DNA of 57,193 nucleotides from Pseudomonas fragi (GCF_002269505.1 NZ_NQKQ01000033.1:1-57193); one strand, 5' to 3'. Counted from the first letter of the stretch, positions 32,575-41,884 are shown. Program-made: numbers and translations. The notes: generated by a model from the letters alone, not told the origin.

Positions 32575-33630
32575 ATGAACGACAACAATAAAATTCAGAT
32601 GGAGAACGCCGTGAGTACCAGCACCATGACGATGATCCAGGCCCTGCGCTCGGCCATGGATGTGATGCTTGAGCGCGACGATAACGTGGTGGTGTTTGGC
32701 CAGGACGTGGGCTACTTCGGCGGCGTGTTTCGATGCACCGAAGGTCTGCAGGCCAAGTACGGCAGCTCGCGGGTGTTCGACGCGCCGATCTCGGAAAGCG
32801 GCATCGTCGGCACCGCCGTGGGCATGGGCGCCTATGGCTTGCGCCCGGTAGCCGAAATCCAGTTTGCCGACTACTTCTACCCGGCGTCCGACCAAATTGT
32901 TTCTGAAGCGGCGCGCCTGCGTTACCGCTCTGCCGGCGAGTTTATCGCGCCAATGACCATCCGCATGCCCTGCGGCGGCGGGATTTACGGTGGCCAGACC
33001 CACAGCCAGAGCCCCGAGGCCATGTTTACCCAGGTCTGCGGCCTGCGTACCGTGATGCCGTCCAACCCCTACGACGCCAAGGGCCTGCTGATTGCCGCCA
33101 TCGAAAACGATGACCCGGTGATCTTCCTTGAGCCAAAACGCCTGTACAACGGCCCGTTCGACGGCCACCACGACCGCCCGGTTACGCCCTGGATGAAGCA
33201 TCCGGCCAGCGCCGTGCCCGACGGTTACTACACCGTCCCGCTGGACTGCGCCGCCATCGTGCGACCCGGCACTGAAGTCACCATCCTGACCTACGGCACC
33301 ACCGTTTATGTGGCCCAGGTGGCCGCCGAAGAAACCGGCATCGACGCTGAAGTCATCGACCTGCGCAGCCTCTGGCCGCTGGATCTGGACGCCATTGTCA
33401 CCTCTGTAAAAAAGACCCGCCGTTGCGTTGTCGTGCACGAGGCCACCCGCACCTGCGGGTTTGGCGCCGAGCTGATCACACTGGTTCAAGAGCACTGCTT
33501 CCACTACCTGGAAGCACCAATCGAGCGCGTAACCGGCTGGGATACCCCCTATCCCCATGCCCAGGAGTGGGCCTATTTCCCCGGCCCGGCGCGAGTGGGT
33601 GCTGCACTACAACGGGTTATGGAGGTCTGA
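32575..33630 (+). CDS. bkdA2: Branched-chain keto acid dehydrogenase E1 beta
   Basis: 351 residues starting MNDNNKIQMENAV four bases after bkdA1. Transketolase-like core with GQDVGYFGGVFRCTEGLQ, VAEIQFADYFYPASDQIVSEAA and the C-terminal domain DLRSLWPLDLDAIVTSVKK. It forms the alpha2beta2 E1 with BkdA1. Confidence 0.96.
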   Translation: MNDNNKIQMENAVSTSTMTMIQALRSAMDVMLERDDNVVVFGQDVGYFGGVFRCTEGLQAKYGSSRVFDAPISESGIVGTAVGMGAYGLRPVAEIQFADYFYPASDQIVSEAARLRYRSAGEFIAPMTIRMPCGGGIYGGQTHSQSPEAMFTQVCGLRTVMPSNPYDAKGLLIAAIENDDPVIFLEPKRLYNGPFDGHHDRPVTPWMKHPASAVPDGYYTVPLDCAAIVRPGTEVTILTYGTTVYVAQVAAEETGIDAEVIDLRSLWPLDLDAIVTSVKKTRRCVVVHEATRTCGFGAELITLVQEHCFHYLEAPIERVTGWDTPYPHAQEWAYFPGPARVGAALQRVMEV

Positions 33631-34926
33631 ATGGGTACGCACGTTATCAAGATGCCGGACATTGGCGAAGGCATTGCGCAAGTTGAACTGGTGGAATGGT
33701 TTGTCAAAGTCGGTGACATGGTCAGCGAAGACCAGGTGGTCGCCGATGTGATGACCGACAAGGCCACGGTAGACATCCCCTCCCCCGTGGCCGGCAGGGT
33801 CCTGGCCCTCGGTGGCCAGCCTGGCGAAGTAATGGCCGTGGGCAGCGAGCTGATCCGCATCGAAGTCGAAGGCGCCGGCAACCTGCGTGAAAGTGCGCAA
33901 GCTGGCCCTGCAGCGCAACCTGCTGCAGCCGAACCTGCAGTCGCCGCAGTAAAAGCCGCCCCCCAGGCCCGCGTCGAAGTGGCCGTGGTGGCCGCTCCGC
34001 CAATCAAGGCGGCACCGGCACACCGATCTGCGCCTGTGGCCCGCGAAGCCAACGAGCGCCCGCTGGCCTCCCCGGCCGTGCGCAAGCGCGCCTGGGACAG
34101 CGGCATCGAATTGCGTTTTGTGATCGGGAGCGGCCCGGCCGGTCGTGTACTGCATGACGACCTGGATGCATACCTGGCCCGCGACACCGAAACCAGCGTC
34201 GCACCGGCCAGCGGTTACGCCAAACGTAACGACGAGCAAAAGATCCCGGTGATCGGCCTGCGCCGCAAGATCGCCCAACGCATGCAGGACGCCAAGCGCC
34301 GCGCCGCACACTTCAGTTACGTCGAGGAAGTGGACGTCACCGCCCTCGAAGAACTGCGCACCCAGCTCAATCAAAAATGGGGCGACAGCCGTGGCAAGCT
34401 GACCCTGCTGCCGTTTCTGCTGCGGGCCATGGTGGTGGCCTTGCGCGACTTCCCGCAGATCAACGTGCGTTATGACGACGAAGCGCAAGTCATCACCCGC
34501 TTCGGTGCCGCCCATATCGGCGTTGCGGCGCAAAGCGAAGGGGGCTTGATGGTGCCTGTGGTGCGCCATGCCGAGACCCTCAACCTGTGGGGCGCGGCCA
34601 ATGAAATCGCGCGCCTGGCCAACGCCGTGCGCACCGGCAAGGCCACCCGTGAAGAACTCACCGGCTCAACCATCACCCTGACCAGCCTGGGAGCATTGGG
34701 CGGCATAGTCAGCACGCCGGTGGTCAACCTGCCCGAAGTGGCGATCATCGGCGTCAACCGCATCGTCGAGCGCCCGGTGGTGGTCAAGGGCCAGATCGTC
34801 ATCCGTAAAATGATGAACCTCTCCAGCTCCTTCGACCATCGCGTGGTCGACGGCATGGACGCGGCGCAATTTATCCAGGCCATGCGTGGCTTGCTCGAAC
34901 AACCTGCCACCCTGTTTGTGGAGTGA
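33631..34926 (+). CDS. bkdB: Branched-chain keto acid dehydrogenase E2 (acyltransferase)
   Basis: 431 residues, starting directly after the bkdA2 stop. One lipoyl domain at 1-80 with the lipoylated Lys in VMTDKATVDIPSP, then an Ala/Pro linker and a peripheral-subunit-binding domain at about 135-170 (SPAVRKRAWDSGIEL). The catalytic core follows, with the His-Asp pair in SSSFDHRVVDGMDAAQF near the C-terminus. It transfers the branched acyl group to CoA. Confidence 0.96.
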   Translation: MGTHVIKMPDIGEGIAQVELVEWFVKVGDMVSEDQVVADVMTDKATVDIPSPVAGRVLALGGQPGEVMAVGSELIRIEVEGAGNLRESAQAGPAAQPAAAEPAVAAVKAAPQARVEVAVVAAPPIKAAPAHRSAPVAREANERPLASPAVRKRAWDSGIELRFVIGSGPAGRVLHDDLDAYLARDTETSVAPASGYAKRNDEQKIPVIGLRRKIAQRMQDAKRRAAHFSYVEEVDVTALEELRTQLNQKWGDSRGKLTLLPFLLRAMVVALRDFPQINVRYDDEAQVITRFGAAHIGVAAQSEGGLMVPVVRHAETLNLWGAANEIARLANAVRTGKATREELTGSTITLTSLGALGGIVSTPVVNLPEVAIIGVNRIVERPVVVKGQIVIRKMMNLSSSFDHRVVDGMDAAQFIQAMRGLLEQPATLFVE

Positions 34927-34928
34927 AC

Positions 34929-36317
34929 ATGCAGCCAACCCAACACACCACGCTGCTGATTATCGGTGGCGGCCCTGGCGGTTATGTCGCGGCCATCCGC
35001 GCCGGCCAGCTGGGCATCCCCACGGTACTGATCGAAGGCCAGTCGCTGGGCGGTACCTGCCTGAACGTCGGCTGCATTCCGTCGAAGGCCCTGATCCATG
35101 TAGCCGAGCAGTTTCATGCCACCCGGCGCTACAGCAATAACGGCTCACCGCTGGGGATCAAGACCCAGGCACCGACCCTGGATATCGGCCAGAGCGTGCA
35201 ATGGAAAAACGGCATCGTTGATCGCCTGACCACCGGCGTAGGCGCCTTGCTGAAAAAAAATGGCGTCAAGGTCATTCATGGCTGGGCCAACATCCTGGAT
35301 GGCAAGGCTGTTGAAGTCGGCGGTCAACGCATCGAATGCGAGCACCTGCTGCTGGCCACCGGCTCGCACACTGTGGACCTGCCGATCCTGCCCATCGGCG
35401 GCGCGATCATTTCTTCCACCGAGGCCCTGCAACCCACGGCCATCCCCAAGCGCCTGACCGTGGTTGGCGCAGGCTACATCGGCCTGGAGCTGGGTATCGC
35501 CTACCGCAAGCTCGGCGCCGAAGTCACGGTTGTCGAAGCCCGCGACCGGATCCTGCCGACTTACGACAAGGACCTGACACTACCGGTAGCCGAATCCCTC
35601 AAGGCGCTGGGAATTACCTTGTACCTGGAACACAGCGTCGAAGGTTTCCAGGCCAGCAGCAAGACCCTGTCGATGCGTGACCGCATGGGCCAGAGCCAGA
35701 CCCTGGAAACCGATCAGGTACTGGTGGCTGTAGGGCGTCGCCCGCGCACCGGCGGTTTCAACCTGGAGTCTCTGGCGTTGGCGATGAACGGTGCGGCGAT
35801 ACGCGTCGACAGCCGTTGCCACACCAGCATGCGCAATGTGTGGGCGATTGGCGACCTGACCGGCGAGCCGATGCTGGCCCACCGGGCCATGGCCCAAGGC
35901 GAAATGGTTGCCGAGATCATTGCCGGCAAACAGCGTGAATTCAGCCCCACGGCCATTGCGGCGGTGTGCTTTACCGACCCGGAAATCGTCGTGGTGGGCA
36001 AAACCCCGGTCGAGGCGCAAGAAGCAGGACTGGACTACATCAGCGCCAGCTTCCCGTTTTCGGCCAATGGCAGGGCCATGACCCTGGAAGCCAAAACCGG
36101 CTTTGTGCGGGTGGTGGCGCGCCATGACAACCACTTGATTGTCGGTTGGCAAGCTGTGGGCGCGGGGGTTTCGGAGTTGTCGACGGCTTTTGCCCAGTCA
36201 CTGGAAATGGGCGCCTGCCTGGAGGACATCGCCGGCACCATCCACGCCCACCCGACCCTGGGTGAAGCCGTGCAGGAAGCGGCGTTGCGTGCGCTGGGGC
36301 ATGCATTGCATCTGTAA
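34929..36317 (+). CDS. lpdV: Dihydrolipoamide dehydrogenase of the bkd complex (E3)
   Basis: 462 residues starting MQPTQHTTLLIIGGGPGGYVAA. GGAG lies six bases before ATG 34929, and the GTG at 34923 is less suitable. Redox disulphide GGTCLNVGCIPSK at about 40-52, NAD site VVGAGYIGLELG, FAD site AIGDLTGEP and the C-terminal His-Glu pair HAHPTLGEA. It reoxidises lipoamide on BkdB. Last gene of the operon, followed by a REP hairpin. Confidence 0.95.
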   Translation: MQPTQHTTLLIIGGGPGGYVAAIRAGQLGIPTVLIEGQSLGGTCLNVGCIPSKALIHVAEQFHATRRYSNNGSPLGIKTQAPTLDIGQSVQWKNGIVDRLTTGVGALLKKNGVKVIHGWANILDGKAVEVGGQRIECEHLLLATGSHTVDLPILPIGGAIISSTEALQPTAIPKRLTVVGAGYIGLELGIAYRKLGAEVTVVEARDRILPTYDKDLTLPVAESLKALGITLYLEHSVEGFQASSKTLSMRDRMGQSQTLETDQVLVAVGRRPRTGGFNLESLALAMNGAAIRVDSRCHTSMRNVWAIGDLTGEPMLAHRAMAQGEMVAEIIAGKQREFSPTAIAAVCFTDPEIVVVGKTPVEAQEAGLDYISASFPFSANGRAMTLEAKTGFVRVVARHDNHLIVGWQAVGAGVSELSTAFAQSLEMGACLEDIAGTIHAHPTLGEAVQEAALRALGHALHL

Positions 36318-36324
36318 CGCCTGA

Positions 36325-36387
36325 AGTGGGAGCGAGCCTGCTCGCGAAGGTCGAGCACAGACATTCGCGAGCAGGCTCGCTCCCACT
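36325..36387. repeat. REP palindrome pair (BIME-like)
   Basis: AGTGGGAGCGAGCCTGCTCG (extending to 36348) and its inverse at 36364-36387 form a perfect 24-bp stem around 15 bases. GTGGGAGCGAGC-type repeats are the common extragenic palindromes of pseudomonads. Placed eight bases after lpdV, it may end or stabilise the bkd mRNA. Confidence 0.9.
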
Positions 36388-36477
36388 GTTGTGCGTTGCG
36401 GCTTGAATAACCAACCAACACTGGGCGTAATGGCCTAACACCAGTAGAATCGCGCTCTTTTTTCCAGGGCGCTCGCC

Positions 36478-37863
36478 ATGACCTCTCTCAAAACCCCGCT
36501 CGAAGCCGAGCCCCAAACCAGCGAGCTGGTCTTGGGTCTTGAAGACCGTCCCAAGCCGTGGATCGCCTTTCTGGCAGCGCTGCAACATCTGCTGGCCATT
36601 ATCGTGCCGATCGTCACCCCCGGCCTGCTGATCTGTCAGGCACTCGGTGTCTCCAGCCGTGATACCAACCTGATTGTCTCCATGTCACTGGTCATTTCCG
36701 GCATCGCCACCTTTGTCCAGTGCAAGCGCTTCGGCCCTTTTGGTGCCGGCTTGCTGATCGTGCAAGGCACCAGCTTCAACTTTGTCGGCCCGCTGATTGC
36801 GGGCGGCGCACTGATGGTCAAGCAAGGCACGCCGGTTGAAGGCGTGATGGCTGCGATCTTTGGCGTGGTGATTGCCGGCTCGTTTGTCGAAATGGGCATC
36901 TCCCGTATCCTGCCATTTGTAAAACGCATGATTACCCCGCTGGTTACCGGCATCGTGGTGCTGATGATCGGCCTGACCCTGATCAAGGTCGGCCTGATCA
37001 GCATGGGTGGCGGTTTCACGGCGATGGGCAACGGTACGTTCGCCAACGGCGAAAACCTGATGCTGTCGGGCGTGGTGCTGGCCATTATCGTGATCCTCAA
37101 CCGTATCCCGCTGGTGTGGATGCGCAGTTGCGCCATTGTTATCGCCCTGGCCGTGGGCTACGCCCTGGCCGGCTACCTGGGCCGTCTGGACTTCACCGGC
37201 ATGCACCAGGCCGAACTGTTCCAGGTGCCAATGCCGCTGCATTTCGGCCTGGGGTTTTCCTGGGCGCTGTTTATTCCAATGCTGGTGATCTACCTGGTCA
37301 CGTCGCTGGAAGCCATTGGTGACGTCACAGCCACCAGCAAAGTGTCGCGCCAGCCGGTCGAAGGCCCGGTGTGGATGCAACGCATCAAGGGCGGTGTGCT
37401 GGTCAACGGCGCCAACTCGTTCCTGGCGGGCATTTTCAACACTTTCCCCAGCTCGGTATTTGCCCAGAACAATGGCGTGATCCAGCTCACCGGTATCGCC
37501 AGCCGCCATATCGGCGTGTGGATTGCCGGCATGCTGATCCTGCTGGGCCTGTTCCCCAGCGTTGCCGGTGCGATTCAGGCAGTGCCTGAACCGGTACTGG
37601 GCGGTGCGGCAATGGTGATGTTCGGTGCCGTTGCGGCTTCGGGTATCAATATTCTGGCCAGCATCACTCTGGACCGCCGTGCCCTGCTGATCATTGCCGT
37701 GTCTCTGGCGCTGGGCCTGGGCGTGTCGCAAGTGCCCGAGTTCCTGGCGCATATGCCTGCGGCCCTGCGTAACGTGCTGGAGTCAGGCGTGGCTACAGGC
37801 GGTATTTGTGCACTGCTGTTGAACTGGTTCCTGCCGGAAACCGAGAAAAAACCGACGCTGTAA
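36478..37863 (+). CDS. NCS2-family purine (xanthine/uric acid type) permease
   Basis: 461 residues, about 12-14 membrane segments. NCS2 signatures are FLAALQHLLAIIVPIVTPGLL in TM1, VTSLEAIGDVTATSKVSRQPV and NTFPSSVFAQNNGVIQLTGIASR, the motif with the conserved QNNG. These fit XanP/XanQ/UacT-type proton symporters better than UraA. Its own unit, ended by a hairpin at 37875-37903. Exact purine unknown. Confidence 0.9.
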   Translation: MTSLKTPLEAEPQTSELVLGLEDRPKPWIAFLAALQHLLAIIVPIVTPGLLICQALGVSSRDTNLIVSMSLVISGIATFVQCKRFGPFGAGLLIVQGTSFNFVGPLIAGGALMVKQGTPVEGVMAAIFGVVIAGSFVEMGISRILPFVKRMITPLVTGIVVLMIGLTLIKVGLISMGGGFTAMGNGTFANGENLMLSGVVLAIIVILNRIPLVWMRSCAIVIALAVGYALAGYLGRLDFTGMHQAELFQVPMPLHFGLGFSWALFIPMLVIYLVTSLEAIGDVTATSKVSRQPVEGPVWMQRIKGGVLVNGANSFLAGIFNTFPSSVFAQNNGVIQLTGIASRHIGVWIAGMLILLGLFPSVAGAIQAVPEPVLGGAAMVMFGAVAASGINILASITLDRRALLIIAVSLALGLGVSQVPEFLAHMPAALRNVLESGVATGGICALLLNWFLPETEKKPTL

Positions 37864-37874
37864 GCGAAGCAGCC

Positions 37875-37903
37875 AAGCAGGAGTGTCTTTTGCCCTCCTG
37901 CTT
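37875..37903 (+). terminator. Terminator-like hairpin after the purine permease
   Basis: AAGCAGGAG (37875-37883) pairs with CTCCTGCTT (37895-37903) around an 11-base loop containing TTTT. No U run follows, so termination efficiency is uncertain. Confidence 0.5.
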
Positions 37904-38005
37904 GAACTTACAAATAAGGGGGCACGTTTCCCGGTGCATCTTTCCCTATTTCTCCATTTGGCCTACTCTTTTTGACACCCCTCATGCCTGACATAGGCGA
38001 TGTTT

Positions 38006-38254
38006 ATGAACACATACGGTGAACGACTCAAATACGAGCGTTTACGCTTGGAACTGACACAGGCACAACTGGCAGATGCGGGTGGTGTCGGGCGCCACGC
38101 CCAAAGCTGCTATGAACGCGATATTACCCAGCCCCGTGCCGACTATCTGGCGGCCATTACTCTGCTCGGCATTGATGTGTTGTTCATCATCACAGGCAAG
38201 CGCACCCTGCATATCGGCACCCCGCCTATTTCCGAGGACATCCGTTGTGACTGA
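38006..38254 (+). CDS. Small XRE-type helix-turn-helix protein
   Basis: 82 residues starting MNTYGERLKYERLRLELTQAQLADAGGVGRHAQSCYERD. This is a Cro/C1-type HTH (about 5-60), followed by LAAITLLGIDVLFIITGKR, as in small phage-type regulators. ATG 38006 is chosen because TAGGCG then lies at a workable distance, while ATG 38000 is too close. It overlaps the next gene by eight bases, so the two act together. Probable autoregulator. Confidence 0.78.
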   Translation: MNTYGERLKYERLRLELTQAQLADAGGVGRHAQSCYERDITQPRADYLAAITLLGIDVLFIITGKRTLHIGTPPISEDIRCD

Positions 38255-38570
38255 GCCAGGCCCACTGCATCAAAAAGCGCTTGATCGTTTTCTCAGTGAG
38301 CACCCTGAACTGATCGTAGAACTAGAAACATTGAATCCACTGGCCGCCCGCGCTATCGGCCAGTCGATGAAAGAATTTCGCCAGGAGCGCTTGAACGAAG
38401 CCTTTGAGGCCGAGGCAGAGCGCCTGGGGTTTTTCGCCTGGGAGCTGACGCTGCAATTGACCAGCGCCAGCCCGCAAGAGTTTGAGGCCAGGCGCCTTGA
38501 AGTGCATCGCGAAGTGGCGCAAATGGCCGCCATGGACTGGGCTGAATACTGCGAGCTGCATGGCCTGTAG
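38247..38570 (+). CDS. Unknown partner of the XRE protein, GTG start
   Basis: 107 residues starting VTEPGPLHQKALDRFLSEHPE at GTG 38247, inside the end of the HTH gene. Highly charged and fully helical in appearance, with no membrane segment. The longer frame beginning at 38076 lies wholly within the HTH gene and is rejected. The pair layout (HTH gene then overlapping helical protein) resembles both toxin-antitoxin and regulator-cofactor pairs. No family recognised. Confidence 0.6.
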   Translation: MTEPGPLHQKALDRFLSEHPELIVELETLNPLAARAIGQSMKEFRQERLNEAFEAEAERLGFFAWELTLQLTSASPQEFEARRLEVHREVAQMAAMDWAEYCELHGL

Positions 38571-38584
38571 CTGTAATCGCCCCC

Positions 38585-38732
38585 TGTAGTCGTTGACGAG
38601 CTCCGCGAGGCTACATGCGACGATGAAATCGTCGTAAACCCGATAAGCGTGATCTATCTGAAACGCCGAGCAGCATGCTTTACGACTGCTGCGCAGCCGT
38701 TCGCAGCCTTCGTTCCTCGTCAGCGACTACAA
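38585..38732. repeat. Second REP-like inverted repeat
   Basis: TGTAGTCGTTGACGAG (38585-38600) and CTCGTCAGCGACTACA (38717-38732) are inverse with one mismatch and match the arms of the repeat at 28673-28764. The interior is longer (116 bases) and contains further short dyads. The right arm overlaps the 3' end of the leftward ATPase gene and provides its TAG stop. Confidence 0.75.
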
Positions 38733-39326
38733 GGATGGGTCCGGGTACCAAATACTCGAACACACCTTGTGCAACAACGCCTTGTTGTGGCTGAACACTA
38801 TCAGCCCCAATTCACGTCGTGTGGCCTCTTCCAGCAATACTTGCCAGACCTGTGCCTGAATATGCGCATCCAGTTGTGCCGTGACTTCGTCTGCTATCAG
38901 GTAGCGAGTACGCGGATCAAGGGCCCTGAGCAAGGCGATACGCGCCAGTTCACCGCCAGACAATTCGTCCGGGCGTCGGGCCAGCCAGTCGGGGTTGACC
39001 GCCAGACGCGCCAGCCATTCAGCATCCGGCGACCAGGCATCACGCAGGCTCTCGCCTGTGGTGCGATAGGGGTTGAAGGTTTGCTCGGGATGCTGCGGCA
39101 CCAGCTGGACCGGGCAGTAGCCCTTTTGCGACAACGGTTTGCCGCCCACCATCACACGGCCCGAGGTTGATGACTGCCATTGCGCCAGCACCCGGCCCAG
39201 GGTCGTTTTGCCATAGCCGCTGGGCGCCGAGATGCCCTGGCGCTCCCCCGGCCGCACCTGGAACGACACGTTGTCCCAAAGCTGGCGGCCATCCTGAACG
39301 ATGCTGAGTTGCTGGACCTCAAGCAT
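38727..39326 (-). CDS. ABC transporter ATP-binding protein (second)
   Basis: 199 residues starting MLEVQQLSIVQDGRQLWDNV at ATG 39326. Walker A is APSGYGKTT (about 37-45), signature LSGGELARIALLRAL, Walker B YLIADEVTAQLD. It is shorter than NikE/DppF (about 260 or more) because the C-terminal oligopeptide extension is missing. Stop codon lies in a REP-like repeat. It overlaps the upstream ATPase by eight bases and pairs with it in the importer. Confidence 0.85.
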   Translation of the reverse strand: MLEVQQLSIVQDGRQLWDNVSFQVRPGERQGISAPSGYGKTTLGRVLAQWQSSTSGRVMVGGKPLSQKGYCPVQLVPQHPEQTFNPYRTTGESLRDAWSPDAEWLARLAVNPDWLARRPDELSGGELARIALLRALDPRTRYLIADEVTAQLDAHIQAQVWQVLLEEATRRELGLIVFSHNKALLHKVCSSIWYPDPSL

Positions 39327-40110
39327 ATTCGGGCACCCGGCGGGCAAAGAATTGTTGTTCGGGCAAGGCCGCCCACAGCGACTGCAACCAGGGGCTGCCG
39401 CCGTTTTCTCGCAATTCTTCAGCACTCAGGGTTTCGTGCAGCTCGCCCTGATGCAGCACGGCGATTCTGTCGGCAAAACGCGCCGCCAGTGCCAGGTCAT
39501 GGGTCACCCATAAAATCCCCCGGCCTTGCAGGCAAAAGCTCTTGAGGTGGGTCAGCAGTTGGCAGGCGTGGTCGTCATCCAGCCATGAGGTGATCTCGTC
39601 CGCGAGAATATAGCGCGCATGGGTCAAGGCCGCGCAACTGGCCAGTACGCGCTTGGCCATGCCCCCCGACAGCATGCGCGGAAATTCGTCGACCAGTTCC
39701 GGCTTGAGGTTGTAGTGCTTGAGTTGCTCGGCCACCGCGTCGAGCCCCAGCTTGACCCCGCTCAATTGTGCGGCGCGTTGCAATTGCGGCCCGACCTTGA
39801 TCAAGGGGTTCAGGGCACTCACGCCCTGAGGCACATAACACACGGTCTTGCCGCGCTGGTCGACCTTGCCGGTCTCCCCCAGCACCTGACCGTCGAGCAC
39901 TATTTCACCGCGACAGCGCATGTTTTCCGGGAGCAAGCCCAAAGCGCTTTGCAGCAGCAGGCTTTTGCCTTCGCCGCTGGAGCCTACCAGCGCCACCAAC
40001 TCGCCAGGGTGTACTTGCAGGGAGATGTTGCTCAGCAGCGGATGCCAGGTTTTGTGGCCCAGCCAATGGTAGTGAGCAACGTCGATCGCAAACCGGTCGA
40101 ATTTCAGCAT
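39319..40110 (-). CDS. ABC transporter ATP-binding protein (first)
   Basis: 263 residues. Walker A VGSSGEGKSLL (about 42-52), signature MLSGGMAKRVLASCAAL, Walker B YILADEITSWLD. This D-E-I/V-T-S/A pattern with L-D is typical of NikD/DppD-class ATPases. Start overlaps the permease stop by one base. Confidence 0.87.
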   Translation of the reverse strand: MLKFDRFAIDVAHYHWLGHKTWHPLLSNISLQVHPGELVALVGSSGEGKSLLLQSALGLLPENMRCRGEIVLDGQVLGETGKVDQRGKTVCYVPQGVSALNPLIKVGPQLQRAAQLSGVKLGLDAVAEQLKHYNLKPELVDEFPRMLSGGMAKRVLASCAALTHARYILADEITSWLDDDHACQLLTHLKSFCLQGRGILWVTHDLALAARFADRIAVLHQGELHETLSAEELRENGGSPWLQSLWAALPEQQFFARRVPEYA

Positions 40111-40916
40111 CAGGTAATCCTTATCCAGAGCTGCTGCAATGCCCGCGCAAATTGGTCAAAGACCAACACCAGTGCCACCAGAATCAAACCCGGAAAAAAC
40201 GCCAGCCACCAGGCGCCACTGCTCAAGTACCTTAGCGCATCGGCCAGCAACAGGCCCAGCGACGGATCATGGGGCGCCAGGCCGAAGCCCAGGAAGCTCA
40301 ACGCCGCCGAATGCAGGACCGCGTGGGGAAACATCAACAAAGTGCCGACGATCCACTGCGGCATCAGCAAGGGCAGCAAGTGATGACGCCAGCGGTAGAA
40401 ACTGCTGTTGCCCAGGCGATGGGAAAGCATCACAAAATCGGTCTCGCGGATGCGCAGGATCTCGCCGCGCAGGATCAGGGCCAGGCGCGGCCAGTGAGTC
40501 AGTGCCACAGCCAGGATGACGCCCTGTTTACCGCCGCCCAAAGTGAAGCAAATCAATACCAGCAGCAACAAATGCGGCAGCGCCAGCATGCTGTCGATAA
40601 GCCCGCGAATCAAGTAATCCAGGGTTTTGTTCAATGCACACAAACTGGCCGCCAGCATCGCCAGAAAACCGCTGCTGAAGGCTGCCGTCAGGCCGATTTG
40701 CAGGCTGGTGGTCATCCCCTGAAAACACCGCAACCACAAGTCACGACCCAGGCTGTCAGTGCCAAACCAGTACTCCGCAGAGGGTGGCAGGCGCCGTGCC
40801 AGCAGATCCATGGAGACATCAATATTGATGATTGAGATACCGTAGGCGATCAATCCCAGCAGTATCAACAACGAGAGGCAAAGCCTGAGCAATGCGCCAT
40901 TGGGGTTGTAAGTCAT
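40110..40916 (-). CDS. ABC transporter permease (DppC/NikC type)
   Basis: 268 residues, six hydrophobic segments. EYWFGTDSLGRDLWLRCFQGMTTSLQIGL is the diagnostic N-terminal motif of peptide/nickel permeases, and EILRIRETDFVMLSHRLGNS is the ATPase-contact loop. ATG 40916 overlaps the upstream permease stop (ATGA). The upstream in-frame extension is inside that gene. Confidence 0.9.
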   Translation of the reverse strand: MTYNPNGALLRLCLSLLILLGLIAYGISIINIDVSMDLLARRLPPSAEYWFGTDSLGRDLWLRCFQGMTTSLQIGLTAAFSSGFLAMLAASLCALNKTLDYLIRGLIDSMLALPHLLLLVLICFTLGGGKQGVILAVALTHWPRLALILRGEILRIRETDFVMLSHRLGNSSFYRWRHHLLPLLMPQWIVGTLLMFPHAVLHSAALSFLGFGLAPHDPSLGLLLADALRYLSSGAWWLAFFPGLILVALVLVFDQFARALQQLWIRIT

Positions 40917-41884
40917 GACTGGCGCGCCGCCCCGCGGTTGAGGCGCAACAACAGCGCGTTGGCAATGCTGTTGCCGGTAAATACCAGCACCGCACAAAAC
41001 ATCACGATCCCCATCAACAACGGAATATCGCCGCGCAACCCGGCATCAATCGTGGCCTGCCCCAGGCCTGGATAGGCGAACACTTTTTCGGCCAGCAACG
41101 AGCCGCCGATCAGCTCTCCCACCGAGGCGAATTGCAGGCACAAGGCCGGGGTGATGGCGTGGCGCAGGATATGAAAGTTGATCAGCGGCCAGCCTTTGTC
41201 GCCCTGGGCATGGGCGTAACGGATAAATTCGCTGTTCATGACCTCGGCCACCCGCGAGCGGGTATGCAGGGCAATATTGCCTACACCCAGCACGCCAAGG
41301 GCCAACATGGGCAGAATCAAGTGCCTGAGCTTGTCGCCCCAGGATGCGGTTTGGGCATTGCTGCCAGGGGTCCAGGCGCAGCAGATCGGCGCCCAGTTGA
41401 GCGTCACGGCAAACAGTGACAGCAACAGCAGGCCAATCCAGAACGTCGGCATGGACGCCAGCACATAAGACAGGGTCGAGATAAGGCGGTCGGGCCAACG
41501 GTTCAGGTACCGCCCCGCCGTCAGCCCCATGGCCAGGCCGACGATGCCGGAAAACAGCCAGGCCGAGAACAGCAGTGCAAACGAGGTGGCAAAACGCTCG
41601 CCAATCACTTGTGAGACCGGCGCGTTATAGAGCATGGAATAGCCGAAATCACCATGCAGCATTTGCCCGAACCAGCGCAAAAAACGCTCCCACAACGGCA
41701 GGTCGAGCCCCCAGCGCGCCGCAATCAACGGGTACTGCTCGGGGGGAACGTGCAGCAGATCGTTACCTATATAGGCGCGGATCGGGTCCACCGGAGAAAA
41801 ACTGAGCAAGGCAAATGTGCCCGCTGCCGTGACCAGCAGCAGGCCCATCAAGCGCACCACGAAAAGCGACACGCCGCGAATCAC
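40913..41884 (-). CDS. ABC transporter permease (DppB/NikB type)
   Basis: About 323 residues. GTG 41884 overlaps the binding-protein stop (GTGA), the common coupling arrangement. A GTG at 41896 is also in frame. Motifs are FLRWFGQMLHGDFGYSMLYNAPVSQVIGERF and the coupling loop VMNSEFIRYAHAQGDKGWPLINFHILRHAITPAL, which are classic for the B-type permease. Six membrane segments. Confidence 0.9.
   Translation of the reverse strand: MIRGVSLFVVRLMGLLLVTAAGTFALLSFSPVDPIRAYIGNDLLHVPPEQYPLIAARWGLDLPLWERFLRWFGQMLHGDFGYSMLYNAPVSQVIGERFATSFALLFSAWLFSGIVGLAMGLTAGRYLNRWPDRLISTLSYVLASMPTFWIGLLLLSLFAVTLNWAPICCAWTPGSNAQTASWGDKLRHLILPMLALGVLGVGNIALHTRSRVAEVMNSEFIRYAHAQGDKGWPLINFHILRHAITPALCLQFASVGELIGGSLLAEKVFAYPGLGQATIDAGLRGDIPLLMGIVMFCAVLVFTGNSIANALLLRLNRGAARQS

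Noticed and set aside
32431..33558. 375-codon minus-strand frame opposite bkdA2
   Set aside because: Shadow of bkdA2, with Gly/His/Val-rich non-protein-like composition.
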